Source: Brugia malayi
Taxonomy: Eukaryota > Nematoda > Chromadorea > Rhabditida > Onchocercidae
Direction: 5' to 3'
Assembly: GCF_000002995.4 (NCBI RefSeq)
Contig: NW_025062284.1
Span: 62,001 to 126,000 of the forward strand
Length of the DNA stretch: 64,000 nt
Shown here one piece after another: positions 10,746 through 22,545 of this stretch; positions within the stretch are counted from its first letter, which is position 1, and every line of letters begins with the position of its first letter. Below the pieces are notes generated by a model. That model made no database searches and was not told the DNA's origin. It saw nothing but the letters and a program-made list of their open reading frames with translations. A program made the translations under genes and the position numbers.

Positions 10746-12795
10746 GAGTTACTTACCTATTAAGTATTAAAGAATTTTTAAGTCAAGTTTCAGACACATT
10801 TTAATATGACTTTACTAATTTATTACTGATACCAATTCCTACTGACTTTATCACTGTAACGTAAACGTAGTTACCACCTTGCACTTTTGTTCATATCAAT
10901 TGTCAATTGCTTCATTGATAAAAAGGAAAATATTTCTCCTTTCTTTAAGGAATTTATTGTTTTGGTTGCTGACTTTCACTTTTACTGGCATCTTTTTTGT
11001 TGAGTAGTTAAGTGGCCATCTTATAACGAATTTTATCGATAATCACCAAACTTTTTTCGTGTGCTATTTAACAAAGCTATTTCAGCGTTACGCGCTGTAA
11101 TTACACCATTTTCGTGCTTTTAAGTTGCTTCAGCTAAAATATTTAAGAAATTCACCAAGTAAGAAAACGACAAAAGAAGACCTAGTTAATATTTATTTAA
11201 AAACACTAACGTTTTTTATATATAACATACTAATCACTTATTTTTTTTAAAATTTATTTCTTTAAAACTTTATTTTTTTTTTTAAAAAAAATTTATTTTT
11301 TTAAAATCATTTATTTAAAAACACTAACGTTTTTTATGTATTAAATACTTAATAATCGTGACTTAGTTGCTTTTTATTGCAACTAACCATTTACGGTGTG
11401 TGTATCAAAATTTAATTAGTTGCTTTTATTGTATATTAAACTATAAAATAAATCTACGTATTATCACGGTTTTAATTGATTAATTTATATGCATTGCACA
11501 GGTACTGGTTATTTACTGTTGGTCATTTGATCAGCATAAATAATAAAATAAACTTTAAAAATTAAGTTTTAATCAATATTTTAGAAGCAGAATTAATTAA
11601 ATTTTTAATTTTTCACGATTTTAATTCATTCTTACAATTAAAATTAATTTATATTTCAAATTTAAATAATACATTTACAAAAATCCCATAATTTATACCG
11701 GTATTTGCATATAAAACTAGCTAAGAAGTTCTACTATTATCAAAATTTAATTTCAAAGGATGTTAAAACTATTAAAAAATATCATTTAATAAAAAAAAAA
11801 ATGATTATTATATACGCATAGTGCGGGAACTGGTCACATACATTGTGGTCATTTGACATCTTAAATAATAAAATAATGCTTAGGCTTAGGCTTAGGGTAT
11901 ATTTAGGCTTAGGCTTAAGCATTATTTCAAATCTAAAAATTGATTTTGGTGAAAATTTTATAATTTTCAAGAGCTTTTTTATATTAAAGGGAGAAGAAAT
12001 CTCTAGTTTTTTTCAATTTTGATTTTAATTAAATGTTAAAACAATTAAAAAACATCAATTCCTTAAAAAAAATTAGTTATTTTGAACTCAGTTGATTAAT
12101 TTTATGCGTTGCATACGTAATAAGAAAATAAACTTTAATAACTAAGTTTTTTTTTTAATATTTGAGAGGTGAAATTAATAAGATTTTTAATTTGTCGTAG
12201 ATTTAATTCATTTCTGCAGCTAAAATTAGTTTTTGTTTGAAATTTTAAGACCGAATTTTATGAAAATTTTATGATTTGCAATGAATCAAAGCCTTTTTTG
12301 TATATTAGACTACGAAATAATTTCTAGTAATATCAAATTTTACTTTAATTAAATGTTAAAACTGTTAAAAAAATATATATTCATTAAAAAAAGTCAGATA
12401 TTTCGAGCTTAATTGATCAATTTATATGCATTGCATAGGTACTGGTTATTTACGACTGGTCATTTGATCGGCATAAATAATTAAATAATCATTCAAAATT
12501 AGGTTTTAAACAATGTTTAATTTGCAAAATTATTTAAATTTTTAACTTGCCACTGTTCTAACTCATTCTTACAATTGAAATTAATTTTTATTTCAAATCT
12601 AAATATCAAATTTTATGAAAATTCAATAATTTGTTAGGGTTTTGTATACTAAACTACAAAATAAATGCCGGAAATGTCAAAATTTAATTTAATTAAATGT
12701 TAGAATATTGAAAAATATCAATTCATAAAAAAAATTAGATAATTTGAACTTAATGATTAATTTATAAGCGTTCTATAGTACTGGTCATTTACGGT
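10413..12795. repeat. Left arm of a 6-kb inverted repeat
   Basis: Each position x in this arm pairs with position 26849 minus x in the right arm (14054-16436), which I checked at both ends and at several points between, so there is no net insertion or deletion along 2.38 kb. Identity is nearly complete (one substitution seen, near 12450). The outer 700 bp is nuwt-derived and the remainder is AT-rich satellite. The arm ends at 12795, where GGTGTGG faces GGTTGG. Confidence 0.93.
11878..11920. repeat. TTAGGC telomere-like motif cluster, left arm
   Basis: Five TTAGG(C/G) hexamers or near-hexamers in two short runs separated by GTATATT. TTAGGC is the nematode telomere repeat. Most other satellite units lack this block. 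Confidence 0.75.
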
Positions 12796-14053
12796 GTGGT
12801 CATTTGACCAACATTAATAATAAAATAAACTTTAATAATTAAGTTTTAAGTTTTTTCATTTCATAGTTTAATATACAAAAACTTTCAAAAATTATACAAT
12901 TTTCTTAAATTATGGTATTTAAATTTGGAAAAAAAATTAATATAATTGTAAGAATGAAATAAAACCGTGACAAACAAAGAATTTAATTATTTTTGCTAAT
13001 AAAATATTGATTAAAAGTTAATTAATGAGGTTTTTTTTAATATTTTATGCTGACCAGTTGACCACACCATGATTGACCAATACCTATGCAACGCTTATAA
13101 ATTAATCAATCAAGTTCAAATTATTCAATTTTTTTAATATTTTAACATTTAATTAAAATGAGTTTTTGATATTGCTAGAATTTATTTCATAGGTTAATAT
13201 ACAAAAGTGCAATAAATTATTGAATTTTCATAAAATTTGAAATTTAAATACGAATAAAAAATTAATTTTAATTGTAAAAATAAATTAAAATCGTAAAAGC
13301 TTATTTAATTATTTATGCTGATCAAATGACCAGTATCCATGAAATGAATAAAAAATAATCAATTAAGTTCAAATTATCTAATTTTTTTTTTATGAATTGA
13401 TATTTTTCAATATTCTAACACTTAATTAAATTAAATTTTGACAATTTATTTTATAGTTTAGTAGTTTTATATTTATTTTATAGTTTAGTTTTATATTTAT
13501 TTTATAGTTTAGTATACAAAAACCTAACAAATTATTGAATTTTCATAAAATTTGATATTTAGATTTGAAATAAAAATTAATTTCAATTGTAAGAATGAAT
13601 TAGAACAGTGGCAAGTTAAAAATTTAAATAATTTTGCAAATAATACATTGTTTAAAGCATAATTTTGAATGATTATTTTATTATTTATGCTGACCAAATG
13701 ACCAGTATCCATGAAATGAATAAAAAATAATCAATTAAGTTCCAACTACCTAATTTTTTTTTTATGAAGTGATATTTTTCAATATTCTAACATTTAATTA
13801 AATTAAATTTTGACAATTCCGGCATTTATTTTGTAGTTTAGTATACAAAACCCTAACATTTCCCAGTTTATTACGCAAAAAACCTTACAAATTATAGGAT
13901 TTTCACAAAAATCAATTTTAAATTTGAATTAAAAATTAGCATTAATTGTAAAAATGAGTTAGTTCTATGACTAATTAAAAAATTTATTATTTTAACAAGT
14001 GAAATTTCAATCAAAACTTTAAACTTTAATTATTTATGCTGACCAAATGACCA
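12796..14053. repeat. Spacer of the inverted repeat
   Basis: 1258 bp of the same AT-rich satellite in several variants; short local duplications such as TTTTATAGTTTAGT repeated near 13445-13515. No gene. Confidence 0.8.
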
Positions 14054-14928
14054 ACCGTAAATGACCAGTACTATAGAACGCTTATAAATTAATCATTAAG
14101 TTCAAATTATCTAATTTTTTTTATGAATTGATATTTTTCAATATTCTAACATTTAATTAAATTAAATTTTGACATTTCCGGCATTTATTTTGTAGTTTAG
14201 TATACAAAACCCTAACAAATTATTGAATTTTCATAAAATTTGATATTTAGATTTGAAATAAAAATTAATTTCAATTGTAAGAATGAGTTAGAACAGTGGC
14301 AAGTTAAAAATTTAAATAATTTTGCAAATTAAACATTGTTTAAAACCTAATTTTGAATGATTATTTAATTATTTATGCCGATCAAATGACCAGTCGTAAA
14401 TAACCATTACCTATGCAATGCATATAAATTGATCAATTAAGCTCGAAATATCTGACTTTTTTTAATGAATATATATTTTTTTAACAGTTTTAACATTTAA
14501 TTAAAGTAAAATTTGATATTACTAGAAATTATTTCGTAGTCTAATATACAAAAAAGGCTTTGATTCATTGCAAATCATAAAATTTTCATAAAATTCGGTC
14601 TTAAAATTTCAAACAAAAACTAATTTTAGCTGCAGAAATGAATTAAATCTACGACAAATTAAAAATCTTATTAATTTCACCTCTCAAATATTAAAAAAAA
14701 AACTTAGTTATTAAAGTTTATTTTCTTATTACGTATGCAACGCATAAAATTAATCAACTGAGTTCAAAATAACTAATTTTTTTTAAGGAATTGATATTTT
14801 TTAATTGTTTTAACATTTAATTAAAATCAAAATTGAAAAAAACTAGAGATTTCTTCTCCCTTTAATATAAAAAAGCTCTTGAAAATTATAAAATTTTCAC
14901 CAAAATCAATTTTTAGATTTGAAATAAT

Positions 14929-14971
14929 GCTTAAGCCTAAGCCTAAATATACCCTAAGCCTAAGCCTAAGC
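14929..14971. repeat. GCCTAA telomere-like motif cluster, right arm
   Basis: Mirror copy of the 11878-11920 cluster, read here as GCCTAA/CCCTAA. Confidence 0.75.
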
Positions 14972-16104
14972 ATTATTTTATTATTTAAGATGTCAAATGA
15001 CCACAATGTATGTGACCAGTTCCCGCACTATGCGTATATAATAATCATTTTTTTTTTTATTAAATGATATTTTTTAATAGTTTTAACATCCTTTGAAATT
15101 AAATTTTGATAATAGTAGAACTTCTTAGCTAGTTTTATATGCAAATACCGGTATAAATTATGGGATTTTTGTAAATGTATTATTTAAATTTGAAATATAA
15201 ATTAATTTTAATTGTAAGAATGAATTAAAATCGTGAAAAATTAAAAATTTAATTAATTCTGCTTCTAAAATATTGATTAAAACTTAATTTTTAAAGTTTA
15301 TTTTATTATTTATGCTGATCAAATGACCAACAGTAAATAACCAGTACCTGTGCAATGCATATAAATTAATCAATTAAAACCGTGATAATACGTAGATTTA
15401 TTTTATAGTTTAATATACAATAAAAGCAACTAATTAAATTTTGATACACACACCGTAAATGGTTAGTTGCAATAAAAAGCAACTAAGTCACGATTATTAA
15501 GTATTTAATACATAAAAAACGTTAGTGTTTTTAAATAAATGATTTTAAAAAAATAAATTTTTTTTAAAAAAAAAAATAAAGTTTTAAAGAAATAAATTTT
15601 AAAAAAAATAAGTGATTAGTATGTTATATATAAAAAACGTTAGTGTTTTTAAATAAATATTAACTAGGTCTTCTTTTGTCGTTTTCTTACTTGGTGAATT
15701 TCTTAAATATTTTAGCTGAAGCAACTTAAAAGCACGAAAATGGTGTAATTACAGCGCGTAACGCTGAAATAGCTTTGTTAAATAGCACACGAAAAAAGTT
15801 TGGTGATTATCGATAAAATTCGTTATAAGATGGCCACTTAACTACTCAACAAAAAAGATGCCAGTAAAAGTGAAAGTCAGCAACCAAAACAATAAATTCC
15901 TTAAAGAAAGGAGAAATATTTTCCTTTTTATCAATGAAGCAATTGACAATTGATATGAACAAAAGTGCAAGGTGGTAACTACGTTTACGTTACAGTGATA
16001 AAGTCAGTAGGAATTGGTATCAGTAATAAATTAGTAAAGTCATATTAAAATGTGTCTGAAACTTGACTTAAAAATTCTTTAATACTTAATAGGTAAGTAA
16101 CTCA

Positions 16105-16378
16105 TATTCATAAATAACAAGAAACCCATTTTATGCATTACAAGCTGAAGCAGAAAATTTCTCATTTGACAAAGTAGTAACTGATAAAAAAGATAATGCT
16201 AAAGCAAATTCTGGTGAGACAATATACCCAAACTTTTTTGAAATAGACTTTATTATCAACGAAAAGGAAATAGATTATCATGTGACTCGCATGTTAATTG
16301 AAAAAGCTAAGAAAGGTCATAATTTGGTGACACATGGGAAGATTATATTTGATCAATTTCTGATAATAAATGATTAAC
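16105..16378 (+). pseudogene. Second, inverted copy of the unidentified nuwt protein (upstream part only)
   Basis: Plus-strand duplicate of 10471-10744 created by the inverted repeat. It reads ALQAEAENFSFDKVVTDKKD through IIFDQFLI before a stop and is cut off at the arm end (16436). Confidence 0.6.
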
Positions 16379-16436
16379 ACACACAAAAATGTTTGAGTTA
16401 GGATGATCCTTATGGGATAGTATGACCTAATGAGGC

Positions 16437-18140
16437 TCAAAATATCAATTTGTTTTAAGGAATTGATATTTTTAAATATTTTAACATTTAATTAAATTAA
16501 TTTTTTTTACATTACTGGAATTTATTTTATAATTTAACATACAAAACCCTAACAAATTATTGAATTTTCATAAAATTTGATTTTTAAATTTGGAATAAAA
16601 ATTAATTTTAATTGTAAGAATGAATTAAAATCGTTTAGTTAAAATTTAATTAATTTTGCTAATAAAATATTGATTAAAACTTAATTTTTAAAGTTTATTT
16701 TATTATTTGTGTTGATCAAATGACCACAATGTATGTGACCAGTACCCATGCGATGCATAAAAAACAATCAATTAAGTTCAAATTGTCTAATTTTTTTAAT
16801 CGATTGATTTTTTTTAATATTTTAACATTTAATTAAAATCGAAATTGATAAAACTAGAAATTATTTCTTCGTTTAATATGCAAAAACTCTTACAAATTAT
16901 AAGATTTTCATAAATTTCGATACTTAAATTTGAAATGAAAATTAATTTGATTGCAACAATGAATTAAATCTCTGACTAATTAAAAATTTTATTAATTTCA
17001 CAACTGAAATATTGCTTGAAACCTAATTATTAAAGTTTATTTTATTATTTATGTTGCATTTGACCAAACACCGTAAATGACCAATACCTATACAATGCAT
17101 ATAAATTTATCAATTAAGTTCAAAATAATTTTTTTTTTTTTTGATGAATTGATACTTTTTAATAGTTTTTACATTTAATTAAAATAAAATTTGATAATAT
17201 AAGGACTTTTTACCCGGTTTACTGTGCAAAAACTTTAACAATTAATAGGATTTTCACAAAAATCAATTTCTAAATTTGGAATAAAAATCACCTTTAATCG
17301 TAAAAATGAATTAAAAAAGCATGACAAATTAAAAATTTTATTAATTTTGCTGATGAAACATTGGGCAAAACTTAATTGTAAAAGTTTATTTTATTATTTT
17401 GAGCTGTCAAATGATGTCGTGAAAGACGAAATATTTAAATTATTATATCCAAAACTAACAAATTCCTCTTATCTAATTCCTTTTCCTCACACAACAAAAA
17501 CCCTTTGTTAGCAAACCCTTCGTTAGCAAAACCCTTTATTAGCAGTCTTTGTTTCATATCATTTAAATGTCCTCCTCTGCCGAATATCTGGTCAGTTCAG
17601 TTCTGTATATAAACTAATCTTGTTAACAATCTTCTTTGTTCATCCATGAGAAATCCTCCCATCTAATCTCCATTCGTTAAATCAGTCTTATATATAACCC
17701 AACCAATCCTTCCATAACCATCATTTGCTTTATGTTTTGGGTGGTATTGGGATGCGTCTAATACTTTATAATTTTGTGTTATTTCACCATTTTTATATAA
17801 TTGCATTTTTTATAGTTTACGCGTTTGTTAAACGGTGTAGCATCCGTACGATATGTATAAAGCGCTATTATTTGCTTCATGTTAAATAAAGGTTTGAGGT
17901 TTCACGACAAGTTTGAGGTTTCACGACAAATGACCACACCCTAATGACAGTTCCGGTGCAATGCATATTAAATAGTCAATTAAGTTTAACAAATACTTTT
18001 TTTTAATGAATTGATATTTTTTGAAAGTTTTAACACTTAATTAGAATGAAATTTGATAATACTACAATTTTTTTCCTAGTCTAATATACAAAAATTCTTG
18101 CAAATTGTAGGATTTTCATAAAAATCAATATTTTATTTTG
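16437..18140. repeat. Further AT-rich satellite copies, interrupted by a MITE-like element
   Basis: Four to five diverged units of the 320-340-bp family in the same orientation as the right arm, with landmarks at about 16720, 17070 and 17930. The unit at 17400 is interrupted by the element at 17415-17928. Confidence 0.75.
17415..17928. mobile_element. MITE-like non-autonomous DNA element, 514 bp
   Basis: The element starts TGTCGTGAAA and ends TTTCACGACA, a perfect 10-bp terminal inverted repeat. It is flanked on both sides by AATGA (17410-17414 and 17929-17933), a 5-bp target-site duplication. Joining the flanks restores the satellite consensus TCAAATGACCACACC, which shows that this is an insertion. 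It has no coding capacity. The right end carries a 19-bp tandem duplication (GTTTGAGGTTTCACGACAA, 17892-17929), and an internal CCCTTTGTTAGCAAA-type motif repeats three times near 17508-17545. I cannot assign a superfamily. Confidence 0.8.
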
Positions 18141-18826
18141 AAAATTATTATGGTTTATTTTATTATTTAAGCTTTCATACTTCCAATGTTAAGTTTATGC
18201 GTCATTTTTAACTAATTTTGACAATGAATTTGAGATAAAATATGAATTAAAATTGAATTTTCATTATGAAATACAATTATTTCGAAATTATGCGACATTT
18301 TCTTACGGTAATATATCCGAGCAATGATTATCTTTGTTTTGCGGTAAAATTTTTTTCTACAATATTATTTGAATGAGCAATTTCAATTGTAAAAAAATGA
18401 TAAAACGGATATCAAAAGGGAAACAAGCTATTTTCTGCATTCTTGACACGTTACTTAAAATTGCTCAGTGGTTATTAAAGTTTATTTCACCTGCTGTATG
18501 GTCTTTTATCACATGTTTCTTGCATGAATTTAAAGATGGCAGGGAATTTATAATTTTGCTTGCATAATGTCTGCAAATTTCGTGCAGGCGTTTCTGATTT
18601 TACCGCTATTTATGTGGTGGCGTAAGGGTATATCATCAATTCAAGTGGTAAGGCAGTGGTTTTCTGTGTTGCTGTGCAAGTTTTCGATCCCTTCTACCCT
18701 GGCCCCGTATCAAGGGTGGTGGTGTGAAAGTGTAGAATTTTTCTCTAATAAGTTAATGTTATTAAATTGTATACAATATAATATTAACATTCATAAATAG
18801 AACAGTTGTATGGGACGTAGAAACTA
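18141..18826. other. Gap: probable degraded nuwt, unrecognised
   Basis: Open frames at 18373-18567 and 18567-18800 (plus strand) look protein-like; a frame near 18575-18720 reads RAGVSDFTAIYVVA and AVVFCVAVQVFDPFYPGPVS. I cannot identify either. They directly precede the gyrB fragment. Confidence 0.3.
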
Positions 18827-19058
18827 TATAACGCTGATTCAATAAAAATCTTAAGAGGTCATGATACTGTAAAGAATCATTCAGGTATGTACATGTACAT
18901 TGGGGGATTACCTGATCATAGGTCTGGTTTGCTGTGTATATATGAGGTTGTTGATAATAAATATATAAATGAGTCTTTAGCTGGGTATTGCGACAAAACT
19001 GAGGTTGATAATGGCCCAAAATCCTCTCATTATAACTCATGAGATCACCTGTAAATCA
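18827..19058 (+). pseudogene. gyrB: gyrB (or parE) N-terminal fragment (nuwt)
   Basis: GyrB is the ATPase subunit of DNA gyrase. The plus strand reads YNADSIKILRGHDTVKNHSG, M-Y-x-x-IGGLPDHRSGLL, a changed frame or residue at C-I, then YEVVDNKYINESLAGYCDK and EVDNGP. This matches the start of the GHKL ATPase domain, including the E-V-x-D-N motif whose Glu and Asn bind ATP and Mg2+. Only about 75 residues of a normally ~800-residue protein are present. parE starts in the same way, so the choice between gyrB and parE is a preference. Confidence 0.75.
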
Positions 19059-19201
19059 AAATCCTGTTTTATAACATATTTAGATTAGAAATTAAATGCA
19101 CTTCACTTTGAAAGTGCAACACGTAAAACGTTGTATTTAACTTTACAAATACACGTAGTGCATATTATTCTTTATATTGTAATTTTAAAAGGAGTATTTC
19201 C

Positions 19202-20085
19202 TTGAGCTTGTTTAGTAGCCTTTAAACTTCTCGCTTCAGTGGTGGAGTAAAAAGTACTTTTTCTGACAAAAAAAAAAAGTTAGATCAATCGCTTTTGGAT
19301 GAATTAGAGGAATTGGTCATTAGTAAGGATATTGGTCATAAAACTTGCAAGTTGATTATTGATAGGTTTGCAAGATCAAATTTGATAAAGAAGTTGAGCA
19401 TAATATTATTATCACACAGCAGCTAATGAACGAAGTAGAAACGATAAATTTTAGACAAAAAACCACATATAATAATGGTGGTATGTGTAGTGGTGATGGT
19501 AATGGTAAAGTCAATCACAGCTATTGCTAATGCTTGCGTATAGATATAAGATTAATCCGTGATGCTCGTTACGTATGACACGTCTAGGGCTGCTGCTAGT
19601 GACAGTTAAACATGTGGACAGGACGTTCTGATTGCTTTGTTGTTATTTGAGAGTACGGTAAACGATTCTGCAAGTGTGGCGTGTAGAGCAGTAAGTTAAG
19701 CTAAAAAGATAGCATAGATGTTGTTCTGATTGACTGATAGAGCAGGCAGGCTGCAGAGTAATGTTAATGTTATGGAGGACTTATCAAAGATATATAGAAC
19801 GATAAAGAACTTGGATGGCACTGCTCCTCATAATTTATTTTGGTTCTCGATGCGATTACCGCTCAAAATGTTTGTAGCTAATTAGAGGCATTTAGTAAAA
19901 TGGTTAGTTAGTTACAGGATTAATTATTATAACAAAGCTAGATGGTACTGCTAAGGGAGGAGTGGTGATTGGACTTGTAGAAAGTTATAAAGTTACATGC
20001 TGTAGAAAGGTGAGGACTTGAGGGAGTTCACTAGCAAAGAATTTCCTAAAGTGCTATTGACTGTGATTAAAGATCCCCTTTAATT
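19202..20085 (+). pseudogene. ftsY: ftsY remnant: signal-recognition-particle receptor GTPase (nuwt)
   Basis: FtsY docks SRP-ribosome complexes at the inner membrane. Almost the whole gene can be followed through frame changes: the N domain (KKLDQSLLDELEELVISKDI, 19280), a degraded G1 region after KPHIIMVV (19460), MLVTYDTSRAAAS (G2/insertion box, normally D-T-F-R-A-A-A), TDRAGRLQSNVNVMEDLSKI (G3, normally D-T-A-G-R), then TKLDGTAKGGVVIGLVESYK (G4 and closing loop) near 19935, and REFTSKEF-like and VLLTV-like residues at the end. P-loop residues are lost and at least eight stops or shifts are present. Confidence 0.9.
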
Positions 20086-20284
20086 CTTTTATGTGGCCAA
20101 GCTTAATTATTTCGATATGATGAGAGGAGTAATTGCCATTTTGAGGCATAATTGCTTTTTCAAGATTTTTTTGCTTCTTTATCCTCAGATTAGCATATGA
20201 GATATGTCTAATCTTACCTAAAAGTGCAATTTCACGTGAATGCTACTGAAGTTGACAGCGGTAAACTTACTATGCTTGAAATAA

Positions 20285-20563
20285 GAGAGAGAGATGAACC
20301 GATGGTTCTTGTATTTTCAACCCTCATCCAATGTTCAGATACATTTCTTTTTTATGCAGAGACTTTTGCAACGAGCATTTAGCACTGCAATGATAATAGC
20401 CAATCGGTTGATATTTCATCCAATTACTGTTCTTCTTGGATTTTCCACGTTTATTCCGTTGTTAACACTTGAACTTCCATCAAAACCGGTCTGGAATCCT
20501 CAATTCCTACAAGTGTCAACAAATTCTCTATCGTCAGCATTACCTGTTACCAAATAATGATGA
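20285..20563 (-). pseudogene. radA: radA C-terminal fragment: DNA repair/branch-migration protein (nuwt)
   Basis: RadA (Sms) is a RecA-like ATPase with a Lon-like C-terminal domain. On the minus strand the pieces are VGIEDSRPVLMEVQVLT, then NVENPRRTVIGWNINRLAII with IAVLNARCKSL, then MYLNIG and LKIQEPSVHL. These match the Lon-like domain signature (N/T-P-R-R-T-V-x-G-W-x-x-N-R-L and the V-Y-L-N-x-x-G-G-L/I-x-I-x-E-P-A-x-D-L box). The ATPase and zinc-ribbon parts are absent and two frame changes are needed. Confidence 0.8.
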
Positions 20564-20999
20564 TGGATTTCAATAGGTAATAATCCAGCTTCAGACATTT
20601 CAAAATACCACTTCATTTGTAAAACCAAATCTATTTTTATAACATGCAAAATACGGCAATGATTGCTGTTTTCATCTTCAAAATATAGTAAGCATTACGT
20701 TCACCATACCTTTTAAAGTTTTTGGTTCTGCTATTTATCTGTCCTTAGTTATATGGCCAACTATTAAAAAATAAATATCGTGTTGTTTTACAAGAACGGT
20801 TAAATCATGAACACATGTTTTTTTAAAGTGCCTGTGCTGATGTAATTTTACTATCATACATTGTAATAGTTAAAATTAATAGTCAAATTCATTTTTTTTT
20901 TTAATAGAAATATTTATTATTCTATTGATTTTTCTCTTGATTTAGGTTAATAAACATTGTGTTTTATGATTTATTTATCGTTCAACCATTTATAATTGA
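20564..20999. other. Gap: nothing recognised
   Basis: No readable frame of note, T-rich runs. Confidence 0.4.
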
Positions 21000-21730
21000 T
21001 ATTTAATTGCTTTTCTGATTATAATTGGGGTGAAAAACTTTCCAAAAACTAGAAGAACATGTCGATTTTAAAGCAAAATGTATAAAAAATCCATATTTCT
21101 TCCATAATTCAATGAAATTTCGACTTTACTACTACTCAAGGACCATAAAATTTATTAAATTCATTATGCAAATAATCGAACACTAAATCTGTAACATTAA
21201 ATGACATTAAATTTGTAAAAAAAAACTAATTTTAATGTCAAAAAGAATTAAAATCATCACTAATGCAAATTTTTTTTAATTTCATCATTAAAAAACTGCT
21301 TCAAAGTGAATTTTATAAACTTTTTTCTTTGCATAAATTGTCAAATATCCCCGATGGAATGTGTGTAGATCAGGGAGAATGTAAATTAAATAACCAATTA
21401 AGTTTAAAATATATTTATTTTTAAATGATTACATTTTTTCTAACATTTTTGGCATTTAATTAAAACAGAATCTAACAGATTTAAAAATTTTTCAGTATTA
21501 AATTCACAAAAACTCTTAGAAATTGTCAAAATTTCCTAGAGATCCATATCGAAATTTGTGACTAAAATTAATTTAGCGTCAAAAATTAATTGAAATCATC
21601 ACAATTTACAAATATTATTAATTTTTACATTGTAAGATTGCTCCAAAATGAATTTATTAAACTTTTTTTTTTTTTTTGCATAAGTTGTCAAATATCCACG
21701 ACAGAATGTGAGCAAAGCAAGTACAATGCA
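21000..21730. repeat. Diverged satellite copies
   Basis: Two units about 340 bp apart, recognisable by TTGTCAAATATCC(A/C)CGA at about 21337 and 21686 and by TTTAATTAAAA segments, related to but diverged from the 11-18 kb satellite. Confidence 0.6.
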
Positions 21731-21779
21731 AATAAAATAAAATTCAACAGCTTTTTCCTATTGAACTTAGTCAGTTAAT

Positions 21780-22545
21780 TAATAATCAACAATTATAAAA
21801 AATAAGCTAAAAATCTATCTTAACTTTCGCTGCTTAAAACACCTCATATTCTCCAGTTTTGTTATATATTATTAGGAGAATACTTTCCTCTCACTTACGT
21901 ATTTTTTATTACCTTTTTGTATGACAAATCGTTTGCTGTGAATTCGAATTTTACTGTCAGTTTGTTGTTTATGTATTTCTGTGATATTCATGGAATAATA
22001 AATGGAGAAAAAAAATAAATCATTAATCGGTCACTGCATTCTGATGTCTCGAAAACGTCTGATTGCTACACGCCTTTTCTCATGTTTGCGAAGAATGTCC
22101 AAATTGTGTCTCATTTTCTAGAATGAAAATTTTTAGTTGTTTTATAGCGCTGAAAAAATGATTTGGCTTTGTGGGCGGAATGATATATTTTTCTGCATGT
22201 TTTTCGTTTAGAAAAACAAAATAATTCGACTAAAAGTGTTTTTTTTTTTATTTCTTTCTTCGTTGATATTTTCAATGTTTGTTAAAGCATTATTAAAGCA
22301 TTAATGTATCTTAAAGCTTTATTGTCACCATTGTCAACATATTTTTAAGCAATTGGTTCTTAGGTCATGGGCAGCTGCTACGCATTAAGTGCACGATATG
22401 AAAAGAAATAAATATGCAGTATTTAATGAATGCATTAAATAAACTTTGTATTGTCACTCAGCGGTTACAAATGTTTCGCAACACATTTCACATGCATGCT
22501 ATTTCAGGTTGACATATGCTTTTAAAATTGTGCTAAATTTGCAAA
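21780..22545. other. Gap: 3' flank of zinc-finger copy 1, duplicated at 28310-29093
   Basis: Much of 21830-22440 aligns with 28310-28980 (shared blocks include TTCTGTGATATTCATGGAATAATAAAT and GAAAACGTC(T/C)GATTG, in the same orientation and order). The 75-aa plus-strand frame at 28489-28716 is not conserved as a frame in the 22-kb copy, so I do not call it a gene. Confidence 0.6.

Larger units (their letters stand above)
11430..15390. repeat. AT-rich satellite family, ~320-340 bp unit, orientation flips near 12,855
   Basis: A diverged unit recurs every 290-340 bp. Its landmarks are GGTCATTTG(A/G)(T/C)C, TGCATTGCATAGGTACTGG, TTAATTAAATGTTAAAA and a TAATATACAAAA segment. Left of about 12,855 the copies run in one orientation and right of it in the other. 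More copies lie at 16440-18140 and 21000-21730. No coding capacity is seen; the 62-aa open frames at 11782-11970 and 14879-15067 are mirror images created by the inverted repeat. Confidence 0.85.
14054..16436. repeat. Right arm of the 6-kb inverted repeat
   Basis: Reverse complement of 10413-12795. The match ends sharply at 16436 (AATGAGGC), after which satellite sequence resumes, while on the left the nuwt continues past 10413. Confidence 0.93.

Noticed and set aside
11782..15067. Two identical 62-aa ORFs as a duplicated small gene
   Set aside because: They are the two mirror copies of satellite sequence in the inverted repeat, partly encoded by the telomere-like motif.
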